A stretch of DNA of 64,000 nt from an uncultured Gammaproteobacteria bacterium (GTDB lineage Bacteria > Pseudomonadota > Gammaproteobacteria > HK1). The notes under the pieces were generated by a model. That model searched no databases. It was given only the letters and a program-made list of their open reading frames with translations, and had not been told where the DNA came from. The position numbers were made by a program, and so were the translations under genes. Of this stretch, positions 47,063 to 57,963 are shown piece by piece (position 1 is the first letter of the stretch; each line of letters starts with the position of its first letter). Location of the stretch: the NCBI GenBank assembly GCA_958295835.1, contig OY282378.1, positions 1,505,001 through 1,569,000 on the forward strand, given 5' to 3'.

Positions 47063-48046
47063 TTACCGTGGGAGCGATTCCTCCGTGAGCTCCCGGGCGA
47101 CCGCGATCCAGGCGCCTCCGAGGCCGAGCAAGCCCCCGGCGGCAATGGCGACGATGACGGTCCATGGTTGCAGTCCGATGAGCTCGAAATCACTCGAGTA
47201 CAGTGCCACCAGACGCTCGGCCGGTCCCACCGCCAGTCGGGTCGCGACGGCGACGAGTGCGCATGCGAGACCGCCGGCGGCAAGGCCATACCACAATCCG
47301 GTGTACAGAAACGGCCGGCGGATGAACGCATCCGTCGCTCCGAAGAGCCGGATGATCCCGACTTCCTCGCGTTGGCTCTCGATGCCCAGGCGGATGGTGT
47401 TCCCCACGATGAGCAGTATCCCGAGCCCGAGCATCGCGAAGAGCACCTGGATGATTCGGCGCAACGTTTCCAGGATCGCGGCAAGACGATCGACCCACAC
47501 GAGATCGAGCTCCACTGCCTCCACCTCGGTCTGGGCTGACAACCGATCCCGTAGCGCGACCAGTGCGGCGCGGTCGGGCGCTCCTTCGCGCGGAGTGATC
47601 ACAATCAGATCGGAAAGCGGATTCTGCCCCTCGAAAATGGCCCGGACATCGTTGAATCCGGTCATTTGCTGGTACTCGACGAGCGCTTCGGCTCGCGTGA
47701 CGACACGTACATGCTTCACCGCGTCCCAGTGGCGCAGAGTCGACGCTACCGACGCGGTCTGCGCCTCGCTGAGATCGTGCTGGAGAAATGCCGTGAGCTG
47801 GGCGTTGCGGTCGAATCCCCCCATCGCGCGCTGCGCATTGTCCAGTATGATGTAAAGCGCAAACGGCAAGGAGAGCGCAACCGCGATCGCGAGTACGGTC
47901 ACGCAGGTCGCGACAGGCCGGCGTATCAGGCGCCCGAGTGAGGAAAGCGCCGACTGGCCGTGTCCGGATATCCAGGCCGCAAGAGTGAAGGTCGTCCCGG
48001 AAGACAGGTCGAACTCCCCTCTTTGCCGATTCAAGCGCTTGCTCAC
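47063..48046 (-). CDS. ftsX: Cell-division ABC transporter permease-like protein FtsX
   Basis: A 327-residue inner-membrane protein with four spans: one after a basic N-terminus (PVATCVTVLAIAVALSLPFALY), a periplasmic loop of about 150 residues, then three C-terminal spans (VLFAMLGLGILLIVGNTIRLG and following). The stretch ESQREEVGIIRLFGATDAFIRRPFLYTG is the FtsX/MacB-type coupling region. With FtsE it activates septal amidases through EnvC. It starts with GTG at 48046. In most genomes ftsE lies just upstream on the same strand; here it is inverted. Confidence 0.92.
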   Translation of the reverse strand: MSKRLNRQRGEFDLSSGTTFTLAAWISGHGQSALSSLGRLIRRPVATCVTVLAIAVALSLPFALYIILDNAQRAMGGFDRNAQLTAFLQHDLSEAQTASVASTLRHWDAVKHVRVVTRAEALVEYQQMTGFNDVRAIFEGQNPLSDLIVITPREGAPDRAALVALRDRLSAQTEVEAVELDLVWVDRLAAILETLRRIIQVLFAMLGLGILLIVGNTIRLGIESQREEVGIIRLFGATDAFIRRPFLYTGLWYGLAAGGLACALVAVATRLAVGPAERLVALYSSDFELIGLQPWTVIVAIAAGGLLGLGGAWIAVARELTEESLPR

Positions 48047-48053
48047 AATCTTT

Positions 48054-48154
48054 TCACACCGTCATCGGCGACCGGTCGAGCCAGTCCATTCCCTGGTGTG
48101 CGACCGCTCACACACGCTCCGGCACCCGTGTCGCCGACGATGGAGCCTTCGCTT
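48054..48154 (-). repeat. Left arm of inverted repeat flanking ftsE
   Basis: These 101 bp match the reverse complement of 48862-48957 at roughly 85-90 percent over their aligned length, running from TCACACCGTCA to GATGGAGCC(T)TCGCT. On the minus strand the arm encodes SEGSIVGDTGAGA, a near copy of the ftsE C-terminus, directly upstream of ftsX. That is where the ftsE end would lie in the usual ftsY-ftsE-ftsX order. Confidence 0.9.
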
Positions 48155-48232
48155 GTATGGAACAAGATCATTCCCCGCCCATCCCTCGACACGGAGTCGC
48201 CTGAACCTCGATCCGACCGCAGGATTCCGCCG

Positions 48233-48904
48233 GTGATTCGATTTCACGACGTGACGATGCGATACCCCGAGGGCCACGAAGCGCTTCGCTCGGTGAACCT
48301 CCACGTCCCGCCCGGACAAATGTTGTTCATCACCGGACACTCGGGCGCCGGCAAGAGCACCATGCTCCGGCTGATCACGTTGATCGAGCGCTGCACGCGC
48401 GGGCAGGTGGTGGTCGGTGGTCACAATCTCTCGCGCATTCGGGCACGTCACATACCGCTGTATCGACGCCACCTCGGCGTCGTGTTTCAGGATCACCGAC
48501 TGCTCCTGGAGCGAACCGTATTCGACAACGTGGCGCTGCCGTTGATCGCGGCCGGGTATCGTCACGGTGAGGTGCGCCGGCGGGTACGGGCCGCGCTCGA
48601 TCTGGTCGGCCTGCTCGGCAAGGAACGTCTGCAACCGGTGATGCTGTCCGGCGGCGAGCAGCAGCGGATCGGTATCGCGCGCGCGGTCGTTCACCGGCCG
48701 TCGTTGTTGCTCGCGGACGAACCGACCGGGAATCTCGACCCCAACCTCAGCCGCTACACCATGGAATTGTTCGAACGCTTCAACCAGGTCGGGGGCGCCG
48801 TGGTCATCGCGACCCACGATCTGGATCTCGCCTGGTCCATGTCGCACCGAATCATCACATTGAGCGAGGGCTCCATCGTCGACGACACGAGTGCCGGAGC
48901 GTGA
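48233..48904 (+). CDS. ftsE: Cell-division ATP-binding protein FtsE (inverted)
   Basis: A 223-residue ABC ATPase. Walker A GHSGAGKST lies near residue 36, Q-loop VVFQDHRLLLERTV, signature LSGGEQQRIGIARAVVH, Walker B LLLADEPTGNLDPNLS and switch ATHDLDLAWSMSHR. It starts with GTG at 48233 (MIRFHDVTMRYPEGHEAL), the family N-terminus. It is on the opposite strand from ftsX and ftsY, which flank it, and its last 14 codons lie in the right arm of a 100-bp inverted repeat. It therefore needs its own promoter; none was clear in the 186 bp shared with ftsX. Confidence 0.94.
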   Translation: MIRFHDVTMRYPEGHEALRSVNLHVPPGQMLFITGHSGAGKSTMLRLITLIERCTRGQVVVGGHNLSRIRARHIPLYRRHLGVVFQDHRLLLERTVFDNVALPLIAAGYRHGEVRRRVRAALDLVGLLGKERLQPVMLSGGEQQRIGIARAVVHRPSLLLADEPTGNLDPNLSRYTMELFERFNQVGGAVVIATHDLDLAWSMSHRIITLSEGSIVDDTSAGA

Positions 48905-48957
48905 GTGAGCGGCCGCACACCGAGGAATGGCTCGGCTCGACCGGTCTGACGGTGTGA
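48862..48957 (+). repeat. Right arm of inverted repeat flanking ftsE
   Basis: These 96 bp pair with 48054-48154 in inverted orientation. The arm contains the ftsE 3' end (SEGSIVDDTSAGA and stop) and about 50 bp beyond it. About 707 bp, almost all of ftsE, lie between the arms. Confidence 0.9.
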
Positions 48958-49015
48958 GCAGAGGTTACACCTGCTGGCCGGCCGCGGCGACGAACACCTC
49001 CACGCCCTGAATTTT

Positions 49016-49996
49016 TTACGACGCGGGCTCCTGGCGCCCGACAATCGCGGCGACGAACGTCTTCGCATGAAAGTCGCGCAGATCGTCGATTCCTTCGCCG
49101 ACACCAATCAGACGGATCGGGAGTCCCAATTGCTCTGCGATCGCGAAGATGATCCCGCCTTTCGCGGTGCCGTCGAGCTTGGTCAGCGCGATCCCCGTCA
49201 CGCCCACCGCCTCATGGAACCGCACCGCCTGGGTCAATGCGTTCTGACCGGTTCCCGCGTCCAGAACCAGCAGCACCTCATGGGGTGCGGACGCATCGAG
49301 CTTCCCGATGACCCTCCTCACCTTGCGCAGCTCGTCCATCAGCCCCACCCGAGTGTGCAGCCTGCCGGCGGTGTCGGCGATGAGGACGTCGATGCCGCGG
49401 GCGCGCGCGGCTTCGAATGCATCGTAGATGACCGATGCCGAATCCGCACCCGGATGCTGCGCGACGACCGCCGCGCCCGCGCGCTTGCCCCACTCCTGCA
49501 CTTGCTCGATCGCGGCCGCCCTGAACGTATCGCCGGCCGCGACCATCACCGATCGGCCATCGGACGCGAGGCGCGCCGCGAGCTTGCCGATGGTCGTGGT
49601 CTTGCCGGCGCCGTTGATCCCGATGACGAGGATGACGTACGGACCTCCGGATTCGGGAATGGACAGGGGCTGCTCGACCGGCTCGAGTATCTCCAGCATG
49701 TCTTTCTCGAGCGACGCGAGGAGCGCGGTCACGTCGCCGACCTCGCTGCGTGAAACCCGCGACTCGAGACCGCCGATGATGCGCCGCGTCGCTTCGACGC
49801 CGACGTCCGCGGTGAGCAGAACGGTCTCGATGTCTTCGAGCAGGGCGTCGTCGATGGTCGTCCGCGCCCCGATGATCTGGGCGATCCCGTCGGCAATCGC
49901 GCTACGAGTCTTGCGCAGCGCAGCACCGAGACGCCCGAGCAGCCCACGCCGTGCCGGGGCTTCAGGGCTCGGATCCCTTCGGAAGAGGCGGATCAA
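49016..49996 (-). CDS. ftsY: Signal recognition particle receptor FtsY
   Basis: An SRP-family GTPase of about 326 residues that docks SRP-ribosome complexes at the membrane. The N domain (GLLGRLGAALRKTRSAIADGI, LLEDIETVLLTADVGVEATRRI) precedes the G domain with G1 GINGAGKTTTIGKLA, the AGDTFRAAAIEQ insert, G3 DTAGRLHT and G4 TKLDGTAKGG. The start is uncertain: TTG at 49996 gives MIRLFRRDPSPEAPARRG, a natural short basic N-terminus, and the frame stays open further upstream. The acidic A domain of enterobacterial FtsY is absent, as in many species. It is convergent with ftsE. Confidence 0.92.
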   Translation of the reverse strand: MIRLFRRDPSPEAPARRGLLGRLGAALRKTRSAIADGIAQIIGARTTIDDALLEDIETVLLTADVGVEATRRIIGGLESRVSRSEVGDVTALLASLEKDMLEILEPVEQPLSIPESGGPYVILVIGINGAGKTTTIGKLAARLASDGRSVMVAAGDTFRAAAIEQVQEWGKRAGAAVVAQHPGADSASVIYDAFEAARARGIDVLIADTAGRLHTRVGLMDELRKVRRVIGKLDASAPHEVLLVLDAGTGQNALTQAVRFHEAVGVTGIALTKLDGTAKGGIIFAIAEQLGLPIRLIGVGEGIDDLRDFHAKTFVAAIVGRQEPAS

Positions 49997-50187
49997 TGGT
50001 CGGGCGTCCTCGGCGAAACGATCCGGAATGATGGAACCGCAATCCAACCCGGACAGACCACTCCGGCCGGGGTTCCCTGAAACGGTATTCTCGTTGACGG
50101 GTTGATCGGGAGGGGTCCGATGATCGTAGCACGAGCCCGAACGCATCGAGGACGATCGGGGCGCGCTTCGGCCCTGCCGCCATCGAC

Positions 50188-51544
<1,357 letters not shown>

Positions 51545-51560
51545 CGGCGCCCGCGCGGAA

Positions 51561-52376
51561 TCATCGCTGGCATCTCCGGCAGAACCAGGTGGTGCGCTGC
51601 GCAAGGATCGTCTTGGCGATCGGGGTGGCGCAGCGCGGGCAGGGCTCGCCGTCGCGCCCGTACATATCGAGTCGGCTGGCGAACTCCCCCGCCGCTCCGT
51701 CGGTACGAGCATAGTCGCGCAAGGTCGTGCCGCCCGCCTCCAACGCCACGCTCAGCACCTGCCTGATCGCGCACACCAGCCGATCGATGCGCCCGCGTGC
51801 GACTCGCCCGCCGGCGCGGCGCGGGTCGATGCCGGCGATGAACAATGCCTCGTTCGCGTAGATGTTGCCGACACCCGCCACGATTCTCGAATCCATCAGA
51901 AGGGTCTTGATCGGCGCGGTGCGCCCGCGCAGCCGTTCATGCAGCCAGGCGCCGTCGAACGCCGGCCCCAGCGGCTCGGGGCCCAGGTGGGCGAGCAGCC
52001 GGTGGCGCGAGGGTTCGGAATCGATCCACAGCCAGCAGCCGAACCGGCGGGGGTCGTGGTAGCGCACGCAACGGCCGTCATCGAGGACAAGGTCGATGTG
52101 GTCATGGGGCCGGGGCGCGGTGCTCGCATCGAGCAGGCGCAGGCTTCCCGACATCCCGAGGTGGACGAGCACCGTTCCGGTTCCGACCTCGATCAGGAGG
52201 TACTTCGCGCGGCGACGGACGCCGCGGATCTCGCGCCGGGCGAGCTTGCGCGGCAGCTCGGTGGGCACCGGCCAGCGCAGGCGCCGGTCACGGACGACGG
52301 CCGTCGCGATGGTGTGACCAACGACCTCGCGCTCCAGGCCGCGGCGTGTCGATTCCACCTCCGGCAGCTCGGGCAT
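51561..52376 (-). CDS. mutM: Formamidopyrimidine-DNA glycosylase (Fpg)
   Basis: A 271-residue repair enzyme that removes 8-oxoguanine and formamidopyrimidines and cuts the strand. Catalytic proline follows the initiator in MPELPEVESTRRGLE; the conserved lysine lies in RRRAKYLLIEV; the helix-two-turn-helix is MDSRIVAGVGNIYANEALF; the zinc finger CPRCATPIAK...TTWFCRRCQ closes the protein. It is convergent with the ferredoxin gene, 16 bp apart. Confidence 0.96.
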   Translation of the reverse strand: MPELPEVESTRRGLEREVVGHTIATAVVRDRRLRWPVPTELPRKLARREIRGVRRRAKYLLIEVGTGTVLVHLGMSGSLRLLDASTAPRPHDHIDLVLDDGRCVRYHDPRRFGCWLWIDSEPSRHRLLAHLGPEPLGPAFDGAWLHERLRGRTAPIKTLLMDSRIVAGVGNIYANEALFIAGIDPRRAGGRVARGRIDRLVCAIRQVLSVALEAGGTTLRDYARTDGAAGEFASRLDMYGRDGEPCPRCATPIAKTILAQRTTWFCRRCQR

Positions 52377-52391
52377 CGGCGCTGAACGATC

Positions 52392-53309
52392 TCAGGTGCG
52401 CGGTGATACGTCGCGCCGCCGTGCGAGATGGTGGATCGCGGCCACGAGCGCGAGCCCTGCCGCCATCAGGGCGAACGCACCCAGCGTGGTCTCGTCGGCC
52501 GCGTCCGGCCATACCGGCTCGCTCTCCATCAGGCGGCGCTTGCCGCGCACGATCTCGAAGCGGCGCTCCTGAAATGGCCACACGACCCACAGCGAGCCGA
52601 TCAACAGGCCACAGATTGCGAGCAGCGTCGTGCGGTACCACTCGCGCAGCAGCCAGGCGAGCACGCGACTGAACGCCATCAGCCCGAGCACCACGCCGAC
52701 GCCGAAGGGAATGATGACGCCCGGATCGAGGCGGCCGATGCCGTCGAACACATAAGCGTACTTGCGCAGGATCAGCAGGATGAACGAGCCGGAGACACCG
52801 GGCAGGAGCATGGCCGAGATCGCCAGCGCACCGCTCAGAGCGATGAACCACGGCGCATCCGGGGTCGAGACCGGCACGAGGTTGACGATTCCGAACCCGA
52901 TGGCGGCCCCGCCCAGGCTCACTGTCCACTCGACCGGGCGGACGCCTTCCAGGGATCGGATCAGCACCACGATCGAGGCGACAATCAACCCGAAGAACAG
53001 ACCGTAGACGAGGTCCGGGTGCGTCTCGATCAGCCGCGGAAGTGGGACGACACGCGTGAAGAACAGCAGCGCGGCGAAGATGCCGAGCGCAAGTGGAGCG
53101 ATGAGCGCGAGGTCGACATGCCGGATCGCGTGCCGGAACCGGCCCGCGAACAGGAGGCGCACGAGTGCCGCGTCGAATGACCGTATCGCTTCGACAAGCC
53201 GGCGGTAGATTCCGAGGATGAACGCCATGGTTCCGCCACTCACCCCGGGCACCACGTCCGCGGCGCCGATGCAGAATCCCTTCGCGAAGTCGAGGGCCGC
53301 GTCTTTCAA
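52392..53309 (-). CDS. DUF368 polyprenyl-phosphate transporter family protein
   Basis: A 305-residue membrane protein with about eight hydrophobic segments and two inverted copies of a Pro-Gly-Val-Ser-Gly motif: [20 protein letters not shown] near residue 20 and [21 protein letters not shown] near 165. These are the hallmarks of DUF368 (PopT). Recent studies identify the family as translocases that recycle undecaprenyl phosphate across the inner membrane. Its ATG overlaps the hemE stop by 4 nt, so it is translated from the hemE message. Confidence 0.88.
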   Translation of the reverse strand: MKDAALDFAKGFCIGAADVVPGVSGGTMAFILGIYRRLVEAIRSFDAALVRLLFAGRFRHAIRHVDLALIAPLALGIFAALLFFTRVVPLPRLIETHPDLVYGLFFGLIVASIVVLIRSLEGVRPVEWTVSLGGAAIGFGIVNLVPVSTPDAPWFIALSGALAISAMLLPGVSGSFILLILRKYAYVFDGIGRLDPGVIIPFGVGVVLGLMAFSRVLAWLLREWYRTTLLAICGLLIGSLWVVWPFQERRFEIVRGKRRLMESEPVWPDAADETTLGAFALMAAGLALVAAIHHLARRRDVSPRT

Positions 53310-54364
53310 GATGCGCGGTGGTACTTGGGGCTGAGCTCGTGCACCGCGTCGACGCAGGCGCCGACGTGTTCCGGGTCGACGCCCGGGGTGATGCCGTGCC
53401 CGAGGTTGAAGACGTGCCCGGTCCCCGCGCCGTACTCGGCGAGGATCCGGCCGACCTCGTCACGGATTCGAGCCGGGGAGGCGAGCAACGTCGCCGGATC
53501 GAGGTTTCCCTGAAGCGCGATCCGTCCCCCGGCGCGTGCGCGCGCGCTCCCCAGATCGACCGTCCAGTCGAGCCCGACCGCGTCGCAGCCGCTCTTGGCG
53601 AGCGACTCGATCCAGCCTCCGCCGCCCTTGGTGAACAACACCACCGGAACCGCCCGGGAATCGTGCTCGCGGGGTATGTGCTCGATGATCCGGCGCATGT
53701 ACTCGAGAGAGAACTCGTGGTAGGCGGGAGTAGTGAGGACACCGCCCCAGGTGTCGAAGATCATCAACGCCTGCGCCCCGGCGCGCACCTGCGCGCCCAG
53801 GTAGCCGGCGGTCGCGTCCGCGAGCAGCTCGAGCAGTCGATGGAGCTCGCGGGGGTGCTCGATGAGCATGGTCTTCGCGCGCGCGAAGTCGCGCGAGCTT
53901 CCACCTTCGATCATGTAGGTCGCGAGCGTCCAGGGGCTCCCTGCGAAGCCGATGACCGGCACGCCGCCATCGAGCTCGCGCCGCACGGCTCTGATCGTAT
54001 CCATCACGAATCCGAGATCGTCTTCCGGATCCGGGATGCCGAGCCGGTCGATGTCGGCCGTCGCGCGCACCGGCGCACGGAACCGGGGGCCTTCGCCCTC
54101 GACGAACTCGAGTCCGAGTCCCATCGCCCAGGGAATGGTCAGGATGTCGGAGAACAGGATCGCCCCATCGAGCGCGAATCGGCGCAACGGCTGCAACGTC
54201 ACCTCGCAAGCCAGCTCCGGCGTGCTGCACAGTGCAAGGAAGCTGCCGGCGCTCGCCCGGCTCGCGCGATACTCCGGGAGATAGCGCCCGGCCTGGCGCA
54301 TGAGCCAGACCGGAGTGCGGTCGACAGGTTCTCTCGCAAGCGCCCGCAGCAGACGGTCGTTCAC
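53306..54364 (-). CDS. hemE: Uroporphyrinogen decarboxylase
   Basis: A 352-residue TIM-barrel enzyme converting uroporphyrinogen III to coproporphyrinogen III. Diagnostic segments are [20 protein letters not shown] near residue 20, [35 protein letters not shown] and [18 protein letters not shown]. It starts with GTG at 54364 ([18 protein letters not shown]), the family N-terminus. With hemH at 4.8 kb it is the second haem gene in the window. Confidence 0.95.
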   Translation of the reverse strand: MNDRLLRALAREPVDRTPVWLMRQAGRYLPEYRASRASAGSFLALCSTPELACEVTLQPLRRFALDGAILFSDILTIPWAMGLGLEFVEGEGPRFRAPVRATADIDRLGIPDPEDDLGFVMDTIRAVRRELDGGVPVIGFAGSPWTLATYMIEGGSSRDFARAKTMLIEHPRELHRLLELLADATAGYLGAQVRAGAQALMIFDTWGGVLTTPAYHEFSLEYMRRIIEHIPREHDSRAVPVVLFTKGGGGWIESLAKSGCDAVGLDWTVDLGSARARAGGRIALQGNLDPATLLASPARIRDEVGRILAEYGAGTGHVFNLGHGITPGVDPEHVGACVDAVHELSPKYHRAS

Positions 54365-54434
54365 CGGTCGCGCCTCTCTCGCCGATCCTGGAATGCGCGC
54401 TGGCTCGCGGCGAGATTTCCGGGCTGGCCGAGCA

Positions 54435-54962
54435 TCATGAGATACCGGGGCTGCCCGCATTGGCGCGTCCGAGGAGGCGATCGAACGCCAGCCGGGTATC
54501 GGGCGTGATCGGTGCGATGCCGCCGGCGGCCACCTTGTCCACGGCATGGAACTCCACGCTCTCCACCTCCTCGGGCTGGAGCGTGAACGGTCCGTCGTGC
54601 ACGCAGGTGAACACTCGGCCGAAGCAGCGGTTGCGCTCGTCCTCGTAGTAAAGGTCGAACTTCGATTCGAGCGCCGCGCCGCGGATACCGAGCTCCTCCT
54701 CCGCCTCGCGCACCGCGCACTCCTCGTACGACTCGCCGGCCGCGACCACCCCGCCTGCTGCAAGGTCGTAGTAGCTCGGGTAGAGGTCCTTGATTGCGGT
54801 GCGGCGCTGCACGAGCACTCTTCCCCGGTGGTCGAAGACGAAGATGTACGTGGCCCGGTGGGGAAGGTTCTCGCTGCGCACGCGGTACCGCGGCAGCTCG
54901 GCGACGGGACGGTTCTCGCCGTCCACCACGGTGACGATCTCCTGACTCATCGGTGAAGGCAT
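54435..54962 (-). CDS. yfcD: NUDIX hydrolase, YfcD-like
   Basis: A 175-residue protein with a full Nudix box, [24 protein letters not shown], near residue 70. The preceding [27 protein letters not shown] and the later [28 protein letters not shown] match the IPP-isomerase-like YfcD subgroup. The substrate is not established. A second start four codons in (54950, [14 protein letters not shown]) is possible. It lies 70 bp upstream of hemE on the same strand. Confidence 0.88.
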   Translation of the reverse strand: MPSPMSQEIVTVVDGENRPVAELPRYRVRSENLPHRATYIFVFDHRGRVLVQRRTAIKDLYPSYYDLAAGGVVAAGESYEECAVREAEEELGIRGAALESKFDLYYEDERNRCFGRVFTCVHDGPFTLQPEEVESVEFHAVDKVAAGGIAPITPDTRLAFDRLLGRANAGSPGIS

Positions 54963-55012
54963 CGCGACCTCGATTCCGCCAGACTACGGTGCCGCACAAG
55001 ATATTCCGTCGG

Positions 55013-55497
55013 TCATTCCTCGGAGCGCACCCGCCCCTGAAGTGATCGCGCCAGCTCGATAGCCCGGTCGAGCGGGGTTGTCCGCAGGGCGTTTTCCGAC
55101 AGCTTTTCCAACACGACCGGGCAACCCGCTCCCGCAAGGCGGTTCGAGAGATCAACAATTCGCCTTGGATCACCGACATCCGGGTCATCGTGTCCCATCT
55201 TCGCGGCGGCGACGACGGCAAGCAGAGAACACAGGTCATTGTCCATGATGCCCTGCGACGTGTAGATGAACACCGTGCCCCACCTCGTAGCGGGGCCATC
55301 CAGTGGCTCAAGATCCCGGGCCAGTGCCGTGGCGATACTGAATGCCCAGAAGTCCACCTGCCTGCGGAAAGGAACACGTTCGAGACTGACAGGCCGCCCT
55401 GAATGCATTGCGACGTACCGCTCGATTCGCGCTTTATCACGAGTCGGTAACACCAAGCTGTAGGAACGACTCAGGAACAGGTTTGCGAAGTCGCTCA
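55013..55497 (-). CDS. Small protein of a Dnd-like (phosphorothioation-associated) operon
   Basis: A protein of about 161 residues. The GTG at 55497 (MSDFANLFLSRSYSLVLP) is preferred because GGGAGAG lies 7-8 nt upstream; an ATG at 55531 would overlap the preceding gene by 31 nt. The segment LPTRDKARIERYVAMHSG followed by FRRQVDFWAFSIATALARDL recalls small Dnd-system-associated proteins that show a basic R-x-P start followed by an 'F..K.D.F.FA..LG' helix; this is a pattern impression only. The central YTSQGIMDNDLCSLLAVVAAAKMG is unrecognised. It is the last gene of the six-gene operon, suggesting a structural partner of the SMC-like ATPase. Confidence 0.6.
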
Positions 55498-55500
55498 CTG

Positions 55501-57741
55501 TCAGCTCTCCCTGTATTGGCGGCGGGTCCATTCCGGATTCCCGGATTGTCCCTGCCGTTCACATATCTCGCAGAATTCGCGTGGTCCGCACGGACACACG
55601 AGCGATACCTGTCGAGCATCTGTCTGGTTCACGACATCTCCGCCGTGATCCACATGCTGCCATTGCCCTGTCAGCGTGTACGTTGCGCCCGCATAGCGTG
55701 CCACCAATTCTACTTCTTTCCGGGATTCAAGGTCCGATCCTGTGAGCAGCAGAATCGGCTGACTTGCGGTTTCTGCGGTCACTCGTAGCGTATTCGTTCT
55801 CACGGCGCCGGACATGAAGTTCAGTAGCGAATCCGCAACCAGCGGCGCGTAGGTGCGGCTCACCTTGCATAATGCAAGGACGAACGACAAGGCCAGGATT
55901 CTTCGGGATGCGCCGTTGATCTCCGTTGGCGGCATGGATCTGTCCCGGCTGTTGAGTGCGAATATCTCGAACTGTCCGGATTCGCCCTCCAGAGGCCGCA
56001 GACCGACGCTCGCGATCATCCTGAGCGTTGCCTTGTGCCGGTCGCCTTCGACAGCTTCGTCGTCGATGACATTTGCCGCCATCTTGGTGAAGAGGCGATT
56101 CATCTCCCTGCCGAGGTCGTTCACTTGATCGTCGCGAATGGTCGCGTAGGCTTGGCCTAGTATCCGAACGATGACCTTCGCTGTTTCCTGGTACGCTTCG
56201 AGATCGCGAGCCTCCCTCAAGCCCCTTTGCTGACGACGAATGATCCCCTCCAGCTCGTTGATTTTCTTCCGGTAGCGATCGAGACTGTTTCGGTCGCCGC
56301 TCAGGTTGCGGTCAATTCTCCGGAACTGAATATCCAGCATGTCAATCTGCTCGCGCGTAATCTGTACTTCCTCGTCGTCGATTGTTTTCAGCTTGGCATC
56401 GATATCGCGCTTCGCCGTGTCAAGATCCGCGGCTTCATCATCCAGATCAGCGATGGTCCTTTCGTGTCTGCTACATCGACTCTCCCACTCAGCACCATCC
56501 TTGTATCGATGCAGAACATTCGCAGCGTGCAGCACTTGGGCCAAGTAGTTCGCCTCTTCTTCCTTTCCACTCGACTGCGCGAGAATATTCTGAACGTGTT
56601 GTCGGTGCTCGCCCTCAGAGGTCAGATCCTGGCCACAAATACAGATGCCCTTCTCCAGTAAACCCTGAACAAACACCAAGTGACGGATTGGTATCGAGCC
56701 ATCGTCATACAATGGCTGCAACACGTCTCGCACGTGCGTTACTTCGCGTGCCGCCAGTGATCCGAGAAGTTCTATCGCTGCGAGTTCTCCCGAAAGCGCG
56801 TCGACCGCCTGTCGGCGTTGCTCGTCGATCTTGCCACGTCTTTCTCGATTCTCTTTCAATCTCTGCTTGAGTTGATCATGCGCCCCAATGTTCCCCACCA
56901 AAGCCTCAAGCTTACCTCGTGCTCGCTCAAGACGATCTTCAATGTCGGTTCTCTCATGTCTATCGTCCTCCACCTTTTTCTTGAGTTCCTCTGCACCTGC
57001 TCGCAATTGGTCCAGCTCCTCTTGCTTCCGGTTCAAATCTTCGTCGCCGACGGCCTTGGTGCTTGCCCGCCCGAACTCCACGGCGATCGCTTGCACCCGA
57101 TCGGTCGCCTTCTCGAAAACATCCAGACCGAGCAACGCTCTCACTGCAAAGGAAGTCTTTGCGATGACTTCTTGGCGTTGAATGACTTTGTTCTCACTTC
57201 CTCCAACATAATCGGCTGCCTCGTCCGCATCCATTACGAAGAAATCCCGAAGATTCCAAGGCAGGAGTTCTGAGACTACACTATCCACACCGGTATCGTG
57301 TGGCTGCCATGAGCCATCCGATTCTTCGATCAATAGTTGCGCTTCCTCATTGATACGACGAAAATCCGGTTCACCAGCCCAACTCGGTTCTTTCGCAACC
57401 GTCGTGACTGACCGACGCAGCTCACAAGCCGTATTGGTCAAGTTGCCCTCGGGGTGGTCTCGGCTGGAGCCGTCGGTTTCGAAAAGGATCGACACCTTCG
57501 TCTGGATCCCGCTCTCGTCCGGGCGCCATTCTGCCGGATGCAGCGAAAAGTGGCTCGCGTTTCCCGGCAATCCCTTCTCACCGTACATTCCCCAGCGGAT
57601 TGCCCGCAAGAGTGTCGTCTTGCCCGAACCGTTCTCGGCCCGGATCACCGTCAGCGGTTTTTCAGAATCCGTCGATGGCTCTATCTCGATCCTCTCGAAG
57701 CAGGCGAAGTTGTCGATCTCGACTCGTCGGATCTTCAACAT
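55501..57741 (-). CDS. DndD-like SMC/Rad50-type ATPase
   Basis: A 746-residue ATPase. The N-terminus MLKIRRVEIDNFACFERIEI leads to Walker A RAENGSGKTTLLRAI (residues 34-48). Two long coiled-coil stretches flank a central hinge with a Cys-x-Cys pair (KGICICGQDL, near 370). The ABC-type signature region is EINGASRRILALSFVLAL and the Walker B-like segment APLVADSLLNF. The layout matches DndD, the ATPase of DNA phosphorothioation. Unusually, the C-terminus adds a Cys-rich tail (CPCGPREFCEICE) that looks like a zinc site. Its ATG abuts the stop of the upstream small gene. GC is lower than in the core genes. Confidence 0.75.
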   Translation of the reverse strand: MLKIRRVEIDNFACFERIEIEPSTDSEKPLTVIRAENGSGKTTLLRAIRWGMYGEKGLPGNASHFSLHPAEWRPDESGIQTKVSILFETDGSSRDHPEGNLTNTACELRRSVTTVAKEPSWAGEPDFRRINEEAQLLIEESDGSWQPHDTGVDSVVSELLPWNLRDFFVMDADEAADYVGGSENKVIQRQEVIAKTSFAVRALLGLDVFEKATDRVQAIAVEFGRASTKAVGDEDLNRKQEELDQLRAGAEELKKKVEDDRHERTDIEDRLERARGKLEALVGNIGAHDQLKQRLKENRERRGKIDEQRRQAVDALSGELAAIELLGSLAAREVTHVRDVLQPLYDDGSIPIRHLVFVQGLLEKGICICGQDLTSEGEHRQHVQNILAQSSGKEEEANYLAQVLHAANVLHRYKDGAEWESRCSRHERTIADLDDEAADLDTAKRDIDAKLKTIDDEEVQITREQIDMLDIQFRRIDRNLSGDRNSLDRYRKKINELEGIIRRQQRGLREARDLEAYQETAKVIVRILGQAYATIRDDQVNDLGREMNRLFTKMAANVIDDEAVEGDRHKATLRMIASVGLRPLEGESGQFEIFALNSRDRSMPPTEINGASRRILALSFVLALCKVSRTYAPLVADSLLNFMSGAVRTNTLRVTAETASQPILLLTGSDLESRKEVELVARYAGATYTLTGQWQHVDHGGDVVNQTDARQVSLVCPCGPREFCEICERQGQSGNPEWTRRQYRES

Positions 57742-57963
57742 TTACACATCCTCCCTCGATCCTTTCGCCACGGCAGCATCCTGAATCATCCCTTTGATTT
57801 TCTGATGAACCCTCGCCACTGCCTTGACGCGGTTTCGATCCTCGATGTCGACGATTCTCATAATTACTTCGACGACGGATGCCGGTTGCAATCCGTGGTC
57901 AGGTGCGATCAGATTGGCCTCCCTCTTGATCTCGCCGAAGATCCGATCGAAGTTGCTTACCAT
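57742..57963 (-). CDS. Unrecognised 73-residue protein of the Dnd-like operon
   Basis: A short, mostly helical protein (MVSNFDRIFGEIKREANLIAP...VVEVIMRIVDIEDRNRVKAVARVHQKIKG). It overlaps the end of the helicase gene by 7 nt and its stop directly abuts the ATPase start, which supports it as a real, coupled gene. No motif identifies a function; it may be a small subunit bridging the helicase and the ATPase. Confidence 0.6.
   Translation of the reverse strand: MVSNFDRIFGEIKREANLIAPDHGLQPASVVEVIMRIVDIEDRNRVKAVARVHQKIKGMIQDAAVAKGSREDV

Noticed and set aside
48905..49015. Terminator at the AATTTTTTACG run between ftsE and ftsY
   Set aside because: No stable stem immediately before the T run on either strand.
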